A DNA stretch of 64,000 nt, taken from contig NZ_JYOA01000010.1 in the NCBI RefSeq assembly GCF_000955805.1, positions 656,737 through 720,736 on the forward strand. The letters are read 5' to 3'. Made by a program: the position numbers and the translations under genes. The DNA comes from Pseudomonas sp. 21. GTDB lineage: Bacteria; Pseudomonadota; Gammaproteobacteria; Pseudomonadales; Pseudomonadaceae. The first letter of the stretch is position 1. The number at the start of each line of letters is the position of its first letter. Shown here piece after piece: positions 18,862 to 27,254 of this stretch. Below the pieces are notes generated by a model. It did not search any database. It was not told the origin of the DNA and saw nothing but the letters and a program-made list of their open reading frames with translations.

Positions 18862-20061
18862 ATGACCGACAGCTACTGGCTGCGCAATATCCGTCCGTTG
18901 GGCAACGCCGCGGAAGACTTCCTCATTCGTGATGGCCGTATCGCCGAGCGCCGCCCGGCAAGCGGTGCCGACATCCAGCCAGGCGACATCGACGGCGCCG
19001 GCCAATTGCTCGTGCCGCCGCTGGTGGAAAGCCACTGCCACCTGGACAAGACCCTCTGGGGCCAGCCCTGGCGCCCCAACAGCGCCGGTCCCACGCTCAA
19101 GGACTACATCGCCAACGAGCGCCGCGTGCTGCGCGAGATCGAAGCACCGATCTCCGAGCGTGCCGGCGCGCTGCTGGAGCAATGCATCGCCCGCGGCTCG
19201 CTGACCTTCCGCTGCCACGTCGACATCGATCCCGAGCTGGGCCTGCGCCACGTCGTCGCCATGCAGGCGCTGCGCGAGCGCTACGCCGACCTGATCGACA
19301 TGCAGTTCGTGGTCTTTCCGCAGACTGGCCTGGTCAGCCGCCCCGGCACCGCCGAACTGATGCGCGAAGCCATGCAACTGGGCGTGGAGAACGTCGGCGG
19401 CCTTGACCCCTGCGGCATCGATGACGACCCCATCGCCCAGCTGGACATCGTTTTCGGCCTCGCTGTGGAATTCGGTCGCGGCGTGGACATCCACCTGCAC
19501 GACAAGGGCGAGCTGGGTCTCTGGCAGATCGCCCGTATCGCCGATTACACCGAGCGCCACGGTCTGCAAGGCAAGGTCATGATCAGCCACGCCTACTGCC
19601 TGGGCATGGCGCCCTGGGAGCAGGTCGAGCCGCTGGCCGAGCGACTCTCCGAACTGGGCATTTCCCTGATGAGCTCCGCGCCCGCCGATACCCCGGTCCC
19701 GCCGTTCCTCGCCCTGCGCGAAGCCGGCGTCAACCTGTGCCTGGGCAGCGACGGCATCCGCGATGCCTGGTCGCCCATGGGCAACGGAGACATGCTCGAA
19801 CGCGCCATGTTCCTAGCCTTCCGCTTCGACCTGTGCAAGGACGACGACCTTGCTGCCGCGTTCGCTGCCGCCACCGCCAATGGCGCTCGCGCACTGGGGC
19901 GCGAGCCGGCGCGCATTGAAGTCGGCGCGCCGGCAGACTTCCTCCTGTTGCCGGTCCAGACCCTCGGCGAAGCCGTGGTTGCACGCCCGGCGCAGCGCCA
20001 GGTATTCAAGGCCGGCAGGCTGGTCGCCGAGCAGGGTCGCCTCGTGGAGTCGCGTTTGTGA
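18862..20061 (+). CDS. Amidohydrolase, cytosine deaminase-like
   Basis: A 399-residue metal-dependent amidohydrolase of the cytosine deaminase/AtzC type. Metal and catalytic residues are all present: HCHLDK at the first strand, HLHDKGE in the middle, SHAY, and the aspartate in GSDGIRDAW. It probably hydrolyses a C-N bond in a heterocyclic or amidine substrate brought in by the adjacent importer. GAGG precedes the ATG. Its stop overlaps the GTG start of the next gene. Confidence 0.85.
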   Translation: MTDSYWLRNIRPLGNAAEDFLIRDGRIAERRPASGADIQPGDIDGAGQLLVPPLVESHCHLDKTLWGQPWRPNSAGPTLKDYIANERRVLREIEAPISERAGALLEQCIARGSLTFRCHVDIDPELGLRHVVAMQALRERYADLIDMQFVVFPQTGLVSRPGTAELMREAMQLGVENVGGLDPCGIDDDPIAQLDIVFGLAVEFGRGVDIHLHDKGELGLWQIARIADYTERHGLQGKVMISHAYCLGMAPWEQVEPLAERLSELGISLMSSAPADTPVPPFLALREAGVNLCLGSDGIRDAWSPMGNGDMLERAMFLAFRFDLCKDDDLAAAFAAATANGARALGREPARIEVGAPADFLLLPVQTLGEAVVARPAQRQVFKAGRLVAEQGRLVESRL

Positions 20062-21557
20062 GTGCTCCACACATCGGCCTGAAAGCCAGCTTCGTGGTCG
20101 GCTTCGATGGCCGCCAGCATGTGCTGTGGCGCCACGGCGAAGTGGTGTTCGAGGGCGGGAAGATCGTCTTCGTCGGCCGCGGCTTTCCCGGCGAAGTCAG
20201 CCAGTGGATCGACTACGGTCACGCGCTGATCGGCCCCGGCTTCATCGACCTCGATGCCCTCGGCGACCTCGACTCCACCGTGCTCACCCTGGACAACGGC
20301 GCGGAGTGGAACATGGGCCGCGTCTGGTCAGAGGACTACCTGCGCGCCGGGCCGAGCGAGTGCTACAGCCCGGACGAAGAGCTGTTCAAGTACCGCTACG
20401 CCTTCACCCAGCTGATTCGCAACGGCATCACCACCGCCATGCCGATCACCTCGATGTACTACCGGCGCTGGGCCGAGCACTACGACGAATTCGCCGGGGT
20501 CGCTGCGCTTTCCGGCGAGCTCGGTCTGCGCACCTACCTCGGCCCCTGCTACATGAGCGGCATGACCTATGCCCGCGCCGACGGCAGCTCCGCACAGCAC
20601 TGGGACGAAGCTGCCGGCCTTGCCGGGCTGCAGGAAGCCGAGCGCTTCTTCCGCGATTTCGACGGTGCCCACGACGGTCTGGTGCGCGGTGCGCTGTTGC
20701 CGGACCGCATCGAAACCTGCACACCCGCGCTGCTGGAACGCACCGCCGCCGTGCAGCGCGAACTGAACGCACCCCTGCGCCTGCACTGCTGCCAGTCGCG
20801 CTACGAAGTGGAGCTGGTGCGCCGCCTGCGCGACACGTCCTCGCTGCAGTGGCTCGACCGCTATGGCCTGCTCAACCCGCGCAGCGTGCTGCCGCACGGC
20901 ATCCTGCACAGCGGCGAACACGAGTTGCAGCGCCTCGCGGATACCGGTGCCAGCCTGGTGCATTGCCCGGTGGTGTTTGCCCGCGAAGGCGATGCGCTGG
21001 ATTCCTTCGGCGCCTATCGCGCGCGCGGTATCAACCTCGCCATGGGCACCGACACCTTCCCGGCGGACATGCTCGACAACCTGCGCCAGGGCCTGAACAT
21101 CGCGCGGGTGAAGGAGGGCGATGCCGAGCACACGCGCATGCTTGATCTGTACAACGCTGCCACCCTCGGCGGCGCCCAGGCGCTGGGCCGCGATGACCTT
21201 GGCCGCCTCGCCGTCGGCGCTCGCGCGGACATCACCGTGTTCCGCCTCGGCGACTTCCATCAGGGGCCGTTCTTCGACCCGTTGAAGAACCTGTTCACCG
21301 CCGGCCGCGGCGACGACTGCATCGCCAGCTTCATCGACGGCCGCAGCGTGATGCAGGGTGGCCAGGTGATCGGTGTCGATTACGCCGACCTGCAACGCCG
21401 CGCCGACGCGCTGTTCCAGAAGCAGATGCAGCACCACGCCGACCGCGCTTTCGGCAACCCGCCATGGCGCACGCTGTTCCGTTCCGCGATTCCCTTTGCC
21501 GACTCGTACAGCGCCGACGCACCGCTGCTCGACGCGCACGCGCCAACTGCCCCGTGA
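20058..21557 (+). CDS. Amidohydrolase family protein lacking the HxH metal motif
   Basis: A 499-residue protein with overall chlorohydrolase/aminohydrolase layout. Starts with GTG inside the stop codon of the previous gene (GTGA overlap). Where active relatives carry NxHxH after PG, this one reads PGFIDLDALGDLDS, so both histidines are replaced. Later residues are kept in part: LHCCQ, LPHGILHSGEHE and GTDTFPADML. It may use another metal arrangement, or be a non-catalytic partner of the complete amidohydrolase next to it. I am sure of the superfamily, not of activity. Confidence 0.78.
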   Translation: MSAPHIGLKASFVVGFDGRQHVLWRHGEVVFEGGKIVFVGRGFPGEVSQWIDYGHALIGPGFIDLDALGDLDSTVLTLDNGAEWNMGRVWSEDYLRAGPSECYSPDEELFKYRYAFTQLIRNGITTAMPITSMYYRRWAEHYDEFAGVAALSGELGLRTYLGPCYMSGMTYARADGSSAQHWDEAAGLAGLQEAERFFRDFDGAHDGLVRGALLPDRIETCTPALLERTAAVQRELNAPLRLHCCQSRYEVELVRRLRDTSSLQWLDRYGLLNPRSVLPHGILHSGEHELQRLADTGASLVHCPVVFAREGDALDSFGAYRARGINLAMGTDTFPADMLDNLRQGLNIARVKEGDAEHTRMLDLYNAATLGGAQALGRDDLGRLAVGARADITVFRLGDFHQGPFFDPLKNLFTAGRGDDCIASFIDGRSVMQGGQVIGVDYADLQRRADALFQKQMQHHADRAFGNPPWRTLFRSAIPFADSYSADAPLLDAHAPTAP

Positions 21558-21568
21558 AGGATCACCCC

Positions 21569-22240
21569 ATGCTCAGCTTCGACTTCCAGCAGCTCTCCGC
21601 CCGCGAGAAATACAAGATCCTCATCGGCAGCGTGGTGCCCCGGCCCATTGCCCTGGTCACCACCATCGACGCCGAGGGGCGTGCCAACGCGGCGCCCTTC
21701 AGCTTTTTCAACGCCCTCTCGGCCGACCCGCCGATCCTCGCCCTGGGCGTGGAGAACTACAGCGACCTGAGCCCCAAGGACACCACGCTGAATATCCGGC
21801 AGAACCAGGAATTCACCGTGAACATCGTCTCCGACGCGCTGGTGGAAGCCATGAACGTCTGCGCCGTGCCGTTCGAGCCGGGCTTCGACGAACTGGTCGC
21901 CGCCGGCCTCACCGCCATCCCCGGCACCCGCGTCGGCTGCCCGCGCATCGGCGAGGCGCCGGTGGCGCTGGAGTGCCGGCGGATGATGGCGCTGTCCATC
22001 GGCCAGTCGCGGGAGATCATCCTCGGCGAAGTGCTGATGGCCCACGTACGCGACGACCTGATCGACCCGGCCACCCTCTACATCGACCAGCTCGGCCTCG
22101 ACGCCATCGGCCGTATGGGCGGGCATGGCTACGCCCGTACGCGGGAGTATTTTGACCTGCCGACGCGTTCGCTGAAGCAATGGATGGAGCAGAAAGGCGG
22201 TGGTGAGCGCCAATGGTCGGGAGGAAAAGTTCCGGCCTGA
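21569..22240 (+). CDS. Flavin reductase family protein (FMN-binding split barrel)
   Basis: A 223-residue protein of the DIM6/NTAB flavin reductase-like family: VVPRPIALVTTIDAEGRANAAPFSFFNALSADPPILALG is the FMN-binding strand set. Such proteins either supply reduced flavin or are stand-alone flavin enzymes. It ends the catabolic operon, starting 11 bases after the amidohydrolase stop, with GAAGGA before its ATG. No flavin-dependent monooxygenase is nearby, so its partner or reaction is unclear. Confidence 0.85.
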   Translation: MLSFDFQQLSAREKYKILIGSVVPRPIALVTTIDAEGRANAAPFSFFNALSADPPILALGVENYSDLSPKDTTLNIRQNQEFTVNIVSDALVEAMNVCAVPFEPGFDELVAAGLTAIPGTRVGCPRIGEAPVALECRRMMALSIGQSREIILGEVLMAHVRDDLIDPATLYIDQLGLDAIGRMGGHGYARTREYFDLPTRSLKQWMEQKGGGERQWSGGKVPA

Positions 22241-22994
22241 GAATTCCTTGCGGGCACGCTGGGAATTTAGGGGTGTGGCTGGATGCCGCACAGATTCGAC
22301 GAGGTAACTGAACCTTAAGGTTTCATTAAATTTCAGTAACTTCGTCGATATGTGTCTTATCCTGCTGGTTTTCTGGGGATCATCGGTGAACGACAGATTC
22401 TCCGAAAACGTGCTTCCCAGGCTGAATTTTGCGCTTCATGAAATATTTGCCGACGAACGCACAGTAATTTTCCCTACCTGTGAGCGTTTTCCGCAGCTTA
22501 TCATTGTGCCATCAATGGGAATTTTCCTACTTTTCCATTGTTGTTTTGATGTTTCACGAAATTGTCACATTGATGTGGCGCGCTTCGCTGTTTTCGGGAC
22601 GTAAGGGACTGCTTGACTGAAAACCCCTCCGTCTACGCCTGGTCGTCAACACCTGGGCGCCTCTCGAATCGGTTTAGCAGAATGGTGATCGGCAGCCTTG
22701 TTGCGGATCGTCATGCACGAGCTTTTGCCACCTTGTTCCTGTCTTGTCCGTCCGGCCTCCCGGGCGGCACCCGCAAGCTCGGGTACAGGCCAGGGCAACC
22801 AGCAGAGGTACATCTGCTTTGGCATTTGCAGAAGGATTTCGGCGCGTTTTGCGCTGAGGAATATGGGGTATCTCCGCCGGCCTGCTGAGGTCGTGCGGGA
22901 AACTTTGCCTTGAGTTCGACAACTCCGGAGCGCGCGAAATGCGCTTTCTACTGGAGCGGGATCGCTCGGCCTTGAAAAAGTGTGAGGGTGTGTT
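22241..22994. other. Long AT-richer leader upstream of the glycan export cluster
   Basis: About 754 bases with no convincing gene. The region 22260-22600 is clearly AT-richer than the flanks. It holds an imperfect 16-bp inverted repeat, CGACGAGGTAACTGAA (22297-22312) against TTCAGTAACTTCGTCG (22332-22347), around the palindrome CCTTAAGG. I expect promoter and control elements for the cluster. Open frames here (22350-22604 and 22613-22888) have no family resemblance and no good ribosome site. I see no JUMPstart/ops element. Confidence 0.55.
22297..22347. promoter_or_regulatory. Imperfect inverted repeat, possible operator
   Basis: Two 16-base arms pair at 14 of 16 positions, with CCTTAAGG as part of the loop. 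It lies about 650 bases before the first exporter gene and 57 bases after the flavin reductase stop. Without a T run it is not a standard terminator; a regulator site is the better guess. Confidence 0.35.
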
Positions 22995-23786
22995 GTGCGT
23001 TTGCAGCTAGGGGGAGGAAACGATATCTGGTCCGCTATCCAGATATCGGTAGAGCGAGCGCGCCTCGGACTGAAGTCCGAGTCGACGAGGACGCGCCTGG
23101 GCTTCGCCTGGTGGCTGATCGAGCCGCTGATCCTTCTCGTGATCTATTACACCGTGTTCGGCCATCTGCTGCGTATCCAGGTGGAGAACTTCGCCGTGTT
23201 CCTGATCATCGGCGTCACGTTCTGGACCTGGTTCAACAAGAGCGTGATGAACTGCACCGATGCCATCTACGAGAAGAAACACATTCTCGAGCATTGCAGG
23301 GTCGACCCGCTGATATTCCCGCTGACCTCGATCTTCAAGGACCTGGTCAAGGAGTCGCTGGTGGTCGCTCTGCTCCTGGGGCTGCTGTGCGTCATCGGCT
23401 TTACGCCGTCCTGGTTGTGGTTGTACCTGCCGCTGATCATGTTCGTGCAGATGATCATCACGGCCGGCTGCGGCGTCTTCGTCGCGGGCCTGACGCCATT
23501 CCTGCCGGATGTGCGCATCCTGATTTCCTCCGGGCTGCAGTTCCTGATGTTCGGATCGGGTGTGTTCTATTCCAAGGACAACATCCCGCCGCAGTTCCAT
23601 CTCCTGCTGGATCTCAATCCGCTGGCGCTGCTGCTTTCGCAGTATCGCGAGGTGCTGATGTACGGTCGCGCGCCCGTCCTCGGGGATCTCTTCGCTCTCT
23701 TCTGCGGCGCGCTGGCGCTGTTCGTGCTGGCCGTCCTGTTCGTTGCCGGCAACCGCAATTCCTATGCCATGGCGTTGAGCAAATGA
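22995..23786 (+). CDS. wzm: ABC-2 type polysaccharide export permease (Wzm/KpsM-like)
   Basis: Inner membrane channel subunit, 263 residues with six hydrophobic helices, of an ABC-2 exporter that moves a finished glycan across the inner membrane. TRLGFAWWLIEPLILLVIYYTVFGHLLRI near the N-terminus and GLQFLMFGSGVFYSKDNIP are family hallmarks. It starts with GTG behind GAGG; an in-frame stop lies just upstream. It overlaps the ATPase gene by four bases. The gene name is by family, not by orthology. Confidence 0.85.
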   Translation: MRLQLGGGNDIWSAIQISVERARLGLKSESTRTRLGFAWWLIEPLILLVIYYTVFGHLLRIQVENFAVFLIIGVTFWTWFNKSVMNCTDAIYEKKHILEHCRVDPLIFPLTSIFKDLVKESLVVALLLGLLCVIGFTPSWLWLYLPLIMFVQMIITAGCGVFVAGLTPFLPDVRILISSGLQFLMFGSGVFYSKDNIPPQFHLLLDLNPLALLLSQYREVLMYGRAPVLGDLFALFCGALALFVLAVLFVAGNRNSYAMALSK

Positions 23787-24484
23787 CCGAGGTTGCCGCA
23801 CTGACAGTCGACGGCCTGTCGCTGAACTTCCGCAACGGCCTGCGCCTGTTTTCCCGTCGCCAGACCATGGTGCTGCAGGACATCTCCTTCTCGGTCGCGC
23901 GTGGCGAGACCTTTGGCGTGGTGGGCGGCAATGGCGCCGGCAAGAGCACCCTGCTGCGCGTACTGGCGGGAATCTACCAGCCGACGCGTGGGCGCCTGGT
24001 TTCCTCGGTTGCGAGCGTCTCGCTGCTCAACCTGCAGCTGGGTTTCGACGACAACCTGGACGCGCGCGACAACATCGTGCTCAGCGGCATGCTGATGGGC
24101 ATGAGCCGCAGACGCATGCGCGAGCTGACCGCCGAGATTCTCGACTACGCCGAACTGGGCGGCTCGGCCGGGCTGCCGGTGCGCAGTTATTCCACGGGAA
24201 TGCGTGCCCGCCTGGGCTTCGCCATTTCCAAGTATTCGCGTCCCGACGTGATCCTGCTGGACGAGGTCCTGAGCGTCGGTGACGGGCATTTCCGCGAAAA
24301 GGCCGAGGCCACCATGCGCGAAATGCTTCAGGGCAATCAGACCGTGGTGTTCGTATCCCACGATTCAGGCCGTATCAGAGAGATGTGTAGTCGAGTGTGC
24401 TGGTTGAAGGACGGGCGCGTGCAGATGCTCGGCCCGGCCAACGAAGTCATGGACGCATACGACGAATTCATCCTGCGCAAGTGA
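23783..24484 (+). CDS. wzt: Polysaccharide export ABC ATPase (Wzt/KpsT-like, short form)
   Basis: ATPase partner of the Wzm-like permease, 233 residues. Walker A GGNGAGKST, signature YSTGMRARLGFA, Walker B VILLDEVLSVGD and switch histidine FVSHDSGRI are intact. The chain ends soon after the nucleotide-binding domain (YDEFILRK), so it lacks the C-terminal carbohydrate-binding domain of O9a-type Wzt, implying export without recognition of a terminal cap. ATGA overlap with wzm. Confidence 0.87.
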   Translation: MTEVAALTVDGLSLNFRNGLRLFSRRQTMVLQDISFSVARGETFGVVGGNGAGKSTLLRVLAGIYQPTRGRLVSSVASVSLLNLQLGFDDNLDARDNIVLSGMLMGMSRRRMRELTAEILDYAELGGSAGLPVRSYSTGMRARLGFAISKYSRPDVILLDEVLSVGDGHFREKAEATMREMLQGNQTVVFVSHDSGRIREMCSRVCWLKDGRVQMLGPANEVMDAYDEFILRK

Positions 24485-24495
24485 AGGAAAAGCAG

Positions 24496-25251
24496 ATGCT
24501 CAACATAGTAGTTCCCATGGCCGGCGCCGGTAGCCGTTTCGCGGTCGCAGGATACAAGTACCCCAAGCCGCTGATTCCGGTGCATGGCGTGCCGATGATC
24601 AAGGTGGTGATCGACAACCTCACGCCGGCTTGCGAGCACCGCTTCATCTTCATCTGCCAGGCGGCACACGTAGAAGCCTATGGTCTGCAGGAGAAGCTGC
24701 AGGCCTGGGCGCCGGGCTGCGCCATCGTCGAGCTCGACGGTCTCACCGAAGGCGCCGCCTGCACGGTGTACGCCGCCAGGGAACTGATCAACGCCGATGA
24801 CCCGGTGATGATCGCCAACAGCGACCAGTACGTGGACATCGACATCAATGACTACCTGCGCTCCATGGAAGAGCAGCAGGCGGACGGCCTGATCATGACC
24901 ATGAAGGCGGATGACCCGAAATGGTCCTTCGTCGGCTTCGACGATGCAGGTCGCATCGACCGTGTCATCGAGAAGGAAGTGATTTCCGACGAAGCCACCG
25001 TGGGCATCTACAACTTCCGCAGCGGCCGCGAGCTGATCGCCGCGATCGAGTCCATGTTCGACAAGAACCTGCGGGTGAACGGCGAATTCTACGTAGCACC
25101 GGCCTACAACGAGATGATCGGCGACGACGCCCGCATCGTGCACTACAGCATCGGTTCCGAAGGCGCTGGCATGTATGGCCTGGGCATTCCCGCGGACCTC
25201 GACCTGTTCCTCGGCCTGCCGGTCAGCCAGGCAGCCACGGCGGGTCGCTGA
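24496..25251 (+). CDS. Sugar-phosphate or alcohol-phosphate nucleotidyltransferase
   Basis: A 251-residue NTP transferase of Rossmann type. The active site is complete: nucleotide loop PMAGAGSRF, the lysine of YPKPLI, and the metal aspartate in ANSDQYVDID. It should activate a small phosphorylated molecule as an NDP or CMP derivative for the glycan cluster. Short length and closeness to a HAD and a GDPD-like gene suggest a non-sugar or modified substrate; not proven. Start has AAGGA before ATG. Confidence 0.82.
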   Translation: MLNIVVPMAGAGSRFAVAGYKYPKPLIPVHGVPMIKVVIDNLTPACEHRFIFICQAAHVEAYGLQEKLQAWAPGCAIVELDGLTEGAACTVYAARELINADDPVMIANSDQYVDIDINDYLRSMEEQQADGLIMTMKADDPKWSFVGFDDAGRIDRVIEKEVISDEATVGIYNFRSGRELIAAIESMFDKNLRVNGEFYVAPAYNEMIGDDARIVHYSIGSEGAGMYGLGIPADLDLFLGLPVSQAATAGR

Positions 25252-25253
25252 TC

Positions 25254-25871
25254 ATGCAGATCATCAGTCATCGCGGTTACTGGCTGGAGCGGTCCGAGCG
25301 CAACCTCAAGGTCGCCTTCGATCGCTCCTTCGACCTGGGATTCGGCACCGAGACCGACGTGCGCGACGTCGCTGGCCGGCTCGTCATTTCCCATGACATG
25401 CCCAACGGCGAAGAGATGTCCCTGGACGATCTGCTGCGGATCATGGCCGGGCGCAACCTGCCGCTGGCGATGAACATCAAGGCCGATGGCCTCTGCGAGC
25501 CGCTCAAGGCGACGTTCGAGGCCCACGGCCATAGCAACTGGTTCGTCTTCGACATGGCGGTGCCGGACATGCGCAGCTACCTCGCCAGCGGCGTCTGCAC
25601 CTATACGCGTCTGAGCGAGGTCGAGCCGGTCCCCGCGTGGCTGAAAGAATCCGATGGCATCTGGCTGGATAGCTTCGGCCGCGAGTGGTACTCGCGAGAC
25701 CAGCTGGCCGAGCTGCTGGCCGGTGGCAAGCAAGTCTGCGTCGTCTCCTCCGAGTTGCATGGTCGCGAGCAACTGCCGCTGTGGCAGCTGCTGGCCGAAT
25801 TCCAGGGTGCTGCGAATCTGACGCTGTGCACCGACCTGCCCGAATCCGCTCGCTCTTTCTTCAAGGAATGA
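25254..25871 (+). CDS. Glycerophosphodiester phosphodiesterase-like protein
   Basis: A 205-residue TIM-barrel protein starting MQIISHRGYW. It keeps the catalytic histidine-arginine (SHRG), the metal pair in GTETDVRD and the second histidine in ISHDMPNG, the pattern of GDPD/PLC-type phosphodiesterases. It is shorter than most and has no signal peptide, so it acts in the cytoplasm. In this operon it may trim or release a phosphodiester intermediate. It starts two bases after the nucleotidyltransferase stop. Confidence 0.75.
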   Translation: MQIISHRGYWLERSERNLKVAFDRSFDLGFGTETDVRDVAGRLVISHDMPNGEEMSLDDLLRIMAGRNLPLAMNIKADGLCEPLKATFEAHGHSNWFVFDMAVPDMRSYLASGVCTYTRLSEVEPVPAWLKESDGIWLDSFGREWYSRDQLAELLAGGKQVCVVSSELHGREQLPLWQLLAEFQGAANLTLCTDLPESARSFFKE

Positions 25872-25875
25872 TCTC

Positions 25876-26520
25876 ATGATCAAAGCTGTGATTTTCGACA
25901 TGGACGGTGTGCTGATCGAAGCGAAGGATTGGCACTACGAGGCTTTGAACAAGGCGCTCAACCTGTTTGGCCACACCATCAGCCGCCATGACCACCTGAC
26001 CACCTACGACGGGCTGCCGACCTCGCGCAAGCTCAACATGCTCAGCGTCGAGCATGACCTGCCGGTGGAACTGCACAACTTCATCAACGAGATGAAGCAG
26101 GCGTACACGATGGAAATCGTCTACTCGCAGTGCAAGCCCACCTTCAACCACCAGTACGCCCTGTCCTCGCTGAAGAACCGTGGCTACAAGCTGGCCGTGG
26201 CTTCCAACTCCATCCGCAACACCGTCGAGGTGATGATGGACAAGGCCCGCCTGGACCAGTACCTGGACCTGAAGCTGTCCAACGAGGACGTCAAGAGTCC
26301 CAAGCCCGCACCGGACATCTACACCAAGGCTATCCAGTCCTTCGGTCTGTCGCCCGATGAGTGCCTGATCGTCGAGGACAACGAGAACGGCATTCGTGCC
26401 GCCCGCGCTTCGGGAGCCCATGTGCTGGTCGTCGAGGACGTGGCCGACGTCAACCTGGACAACATCACCCGCCGCATCGAGCAGATCGAAGCACAGCGGC
26501 AAGAGCGGCTGGAGGCCTGA
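25876..26520 (+). CDS. HAD superfamily phosphatase (beta-phosphoglucomutase-like)
   Basis: A 214-residue haloacid dehalogenase-type hydrolase. Motif I is FDMDGVLIEA, motif II is VASNSIRNTV, the lysine is in SPKPAPDIY and the acidic motif is VEDNENGI. The cap is helical as in phosphoglycolate phosphatase and beta-phosphoglucomutase. It probably dephosphorylates or isomerises the precursor handled by the adjacent nucleotidyltransferases. It begins four bases after the preceding stop and ends two bases before the next start. Confidence 0.87.
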   Translation: MIKAVIFDMDGVLIEAKDWHYEALNKALNLFGHTISRHDHLTTYDGLPTSRKLNMLSVEHDLPVELHNFINEMKQAYTMEIVYSQCKPTFNHQYALSSLKNRGYKLAVASNSIRNTVEVMMDKARLDQYLDLKLSNEDVKSPKPAPDIYTKAIQSFGLSPDECLIVEDNENGIRAARASGAHVLVVEDVADVNLDNITRRIEQIEAQRQERLEA

Positions 26521-26522
26521 TC

Positions 26523-27254
26523 ATGCGCAAACTGAACATCGTACTGCTCGCCGGTGGCGAAGGTGCCTCGGTGAAGGCCGAAAGCAGCTACCCCGATTAC
26601 CTCTCCGAGCGTGACGGCATTCCTCTGATCCAGCACCTGGTGGAGAACTGTCTCGCCCTTGAGCCCGCGCGCATCATCTGCATGCTGCCCAAGGACGACG
26701 TCAGCAAGTACCACCTGCGCAACATGCTGCAGCAGATGACCCCGGTCGCCTCCGTACAGGCTGTCCAGGCACTGACCATGGGCGCTGCCTGCACCGCGCT
26801 GCTGGCAGCGGAAAGCATCGACAACGATGACGAGCTGCTGATCATCAACTGCAACGAGCTGCTCGACGGTTCGCTTCGCGACATCATCGGCGGCTTCCGC
26901 AACGACCAGTGCGACGCTGGCGTGGTGGTCTTCAAGTCCCTGCACCCGCGTTATTCCTTCGTGCGCATGAATGCCGAGGGCTACGTCACCGAGGCAGCCG
27001 AGAAGAACCCGATCAGCAACCACGCGGTGGCGGGTCTGTACTGGTTCGATCGTGGCGCGGTGTTCGTCGAGGCGGTGAAGGAAATGATCCGCAAGGACGC
27101 CAAGGTGAATGATGCCTTCTACATCGCTCCGGCGCTCAATGAGCTGGTGCTGCTGCACAAGAAGATCGGCACCTTCCGTGTCGAGCCCAGCCAGTACCAT
27201 CCGCTGAAGAACACCCATCAGCTGCACGCGTTCGAAACAGTAGGTGCCCGATGA
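26523..27254 (+). CDS. Degenerate nucleotidyltransferase-like protein
   Basis: A 243-residue protein that follows the fold of the nucleotidyltransferase at 24496 but lacks its active site. The loop reads LLAGGEGASVKAESSYPDYL, so the arginine and the PKPL lysine are gone, and the metal position reads INCNELLDGS in place of NSDQ. Fold-level matches persist, for example NPISNHAVAGLYWF and VNDAFYIAPALNELV. It may be a regulatory or scaffold subunit of the active enzyme, or bind a nucleotide sugar. It overlaps the cupin gene by four bases. Confidence 0.7.
   Translation: MRKLNIVLLAGGEGASVKAESSYPDYLSERDGIPLIQHLVENCLALEPARIICMLPKDDVSKYHLRNMLQQMTPVASVQAVQALTMGAACTALLAAESIDNDDELLIINCNELLDGSLRDIIGGFRNDQCDAGVVVFKSLHPRYSFVRMNAEGYVTEAAEKNPISNHAVAGLYWFDRGAVFVEAVKEMIRKDAKVNDAFYIAPALNELVLLHKKIGTFRVEPSQYHPLKNTHQLHAFETVGAR

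Noticed and set aside
20058-21557. Calling the second amidohydrolase an active atrazine-type chlorohydrolase
   Set aside because: The superfamily layout is right but the HxH metal motif is absent, so a specific activity is not justified.
22350-22604. 84-codon open frame in the AT-rich leader of the glycan cluster
   Set aside because: No Shine-Dalgarno, no family resemblance, and mixed composition; treated as non-coding.
22613-22888. 91-codon open frame in the same leader, with overlapping frames on both strands
   Set aside because: Several mutually overlapping frames and no start signal or motif.
22241-22994. JUMPstart/ops element ahead of the polysaccharide cluster
   Set aside because: No GGCGGTAG-type ops motif is visible; RfaH-type control is not supported.
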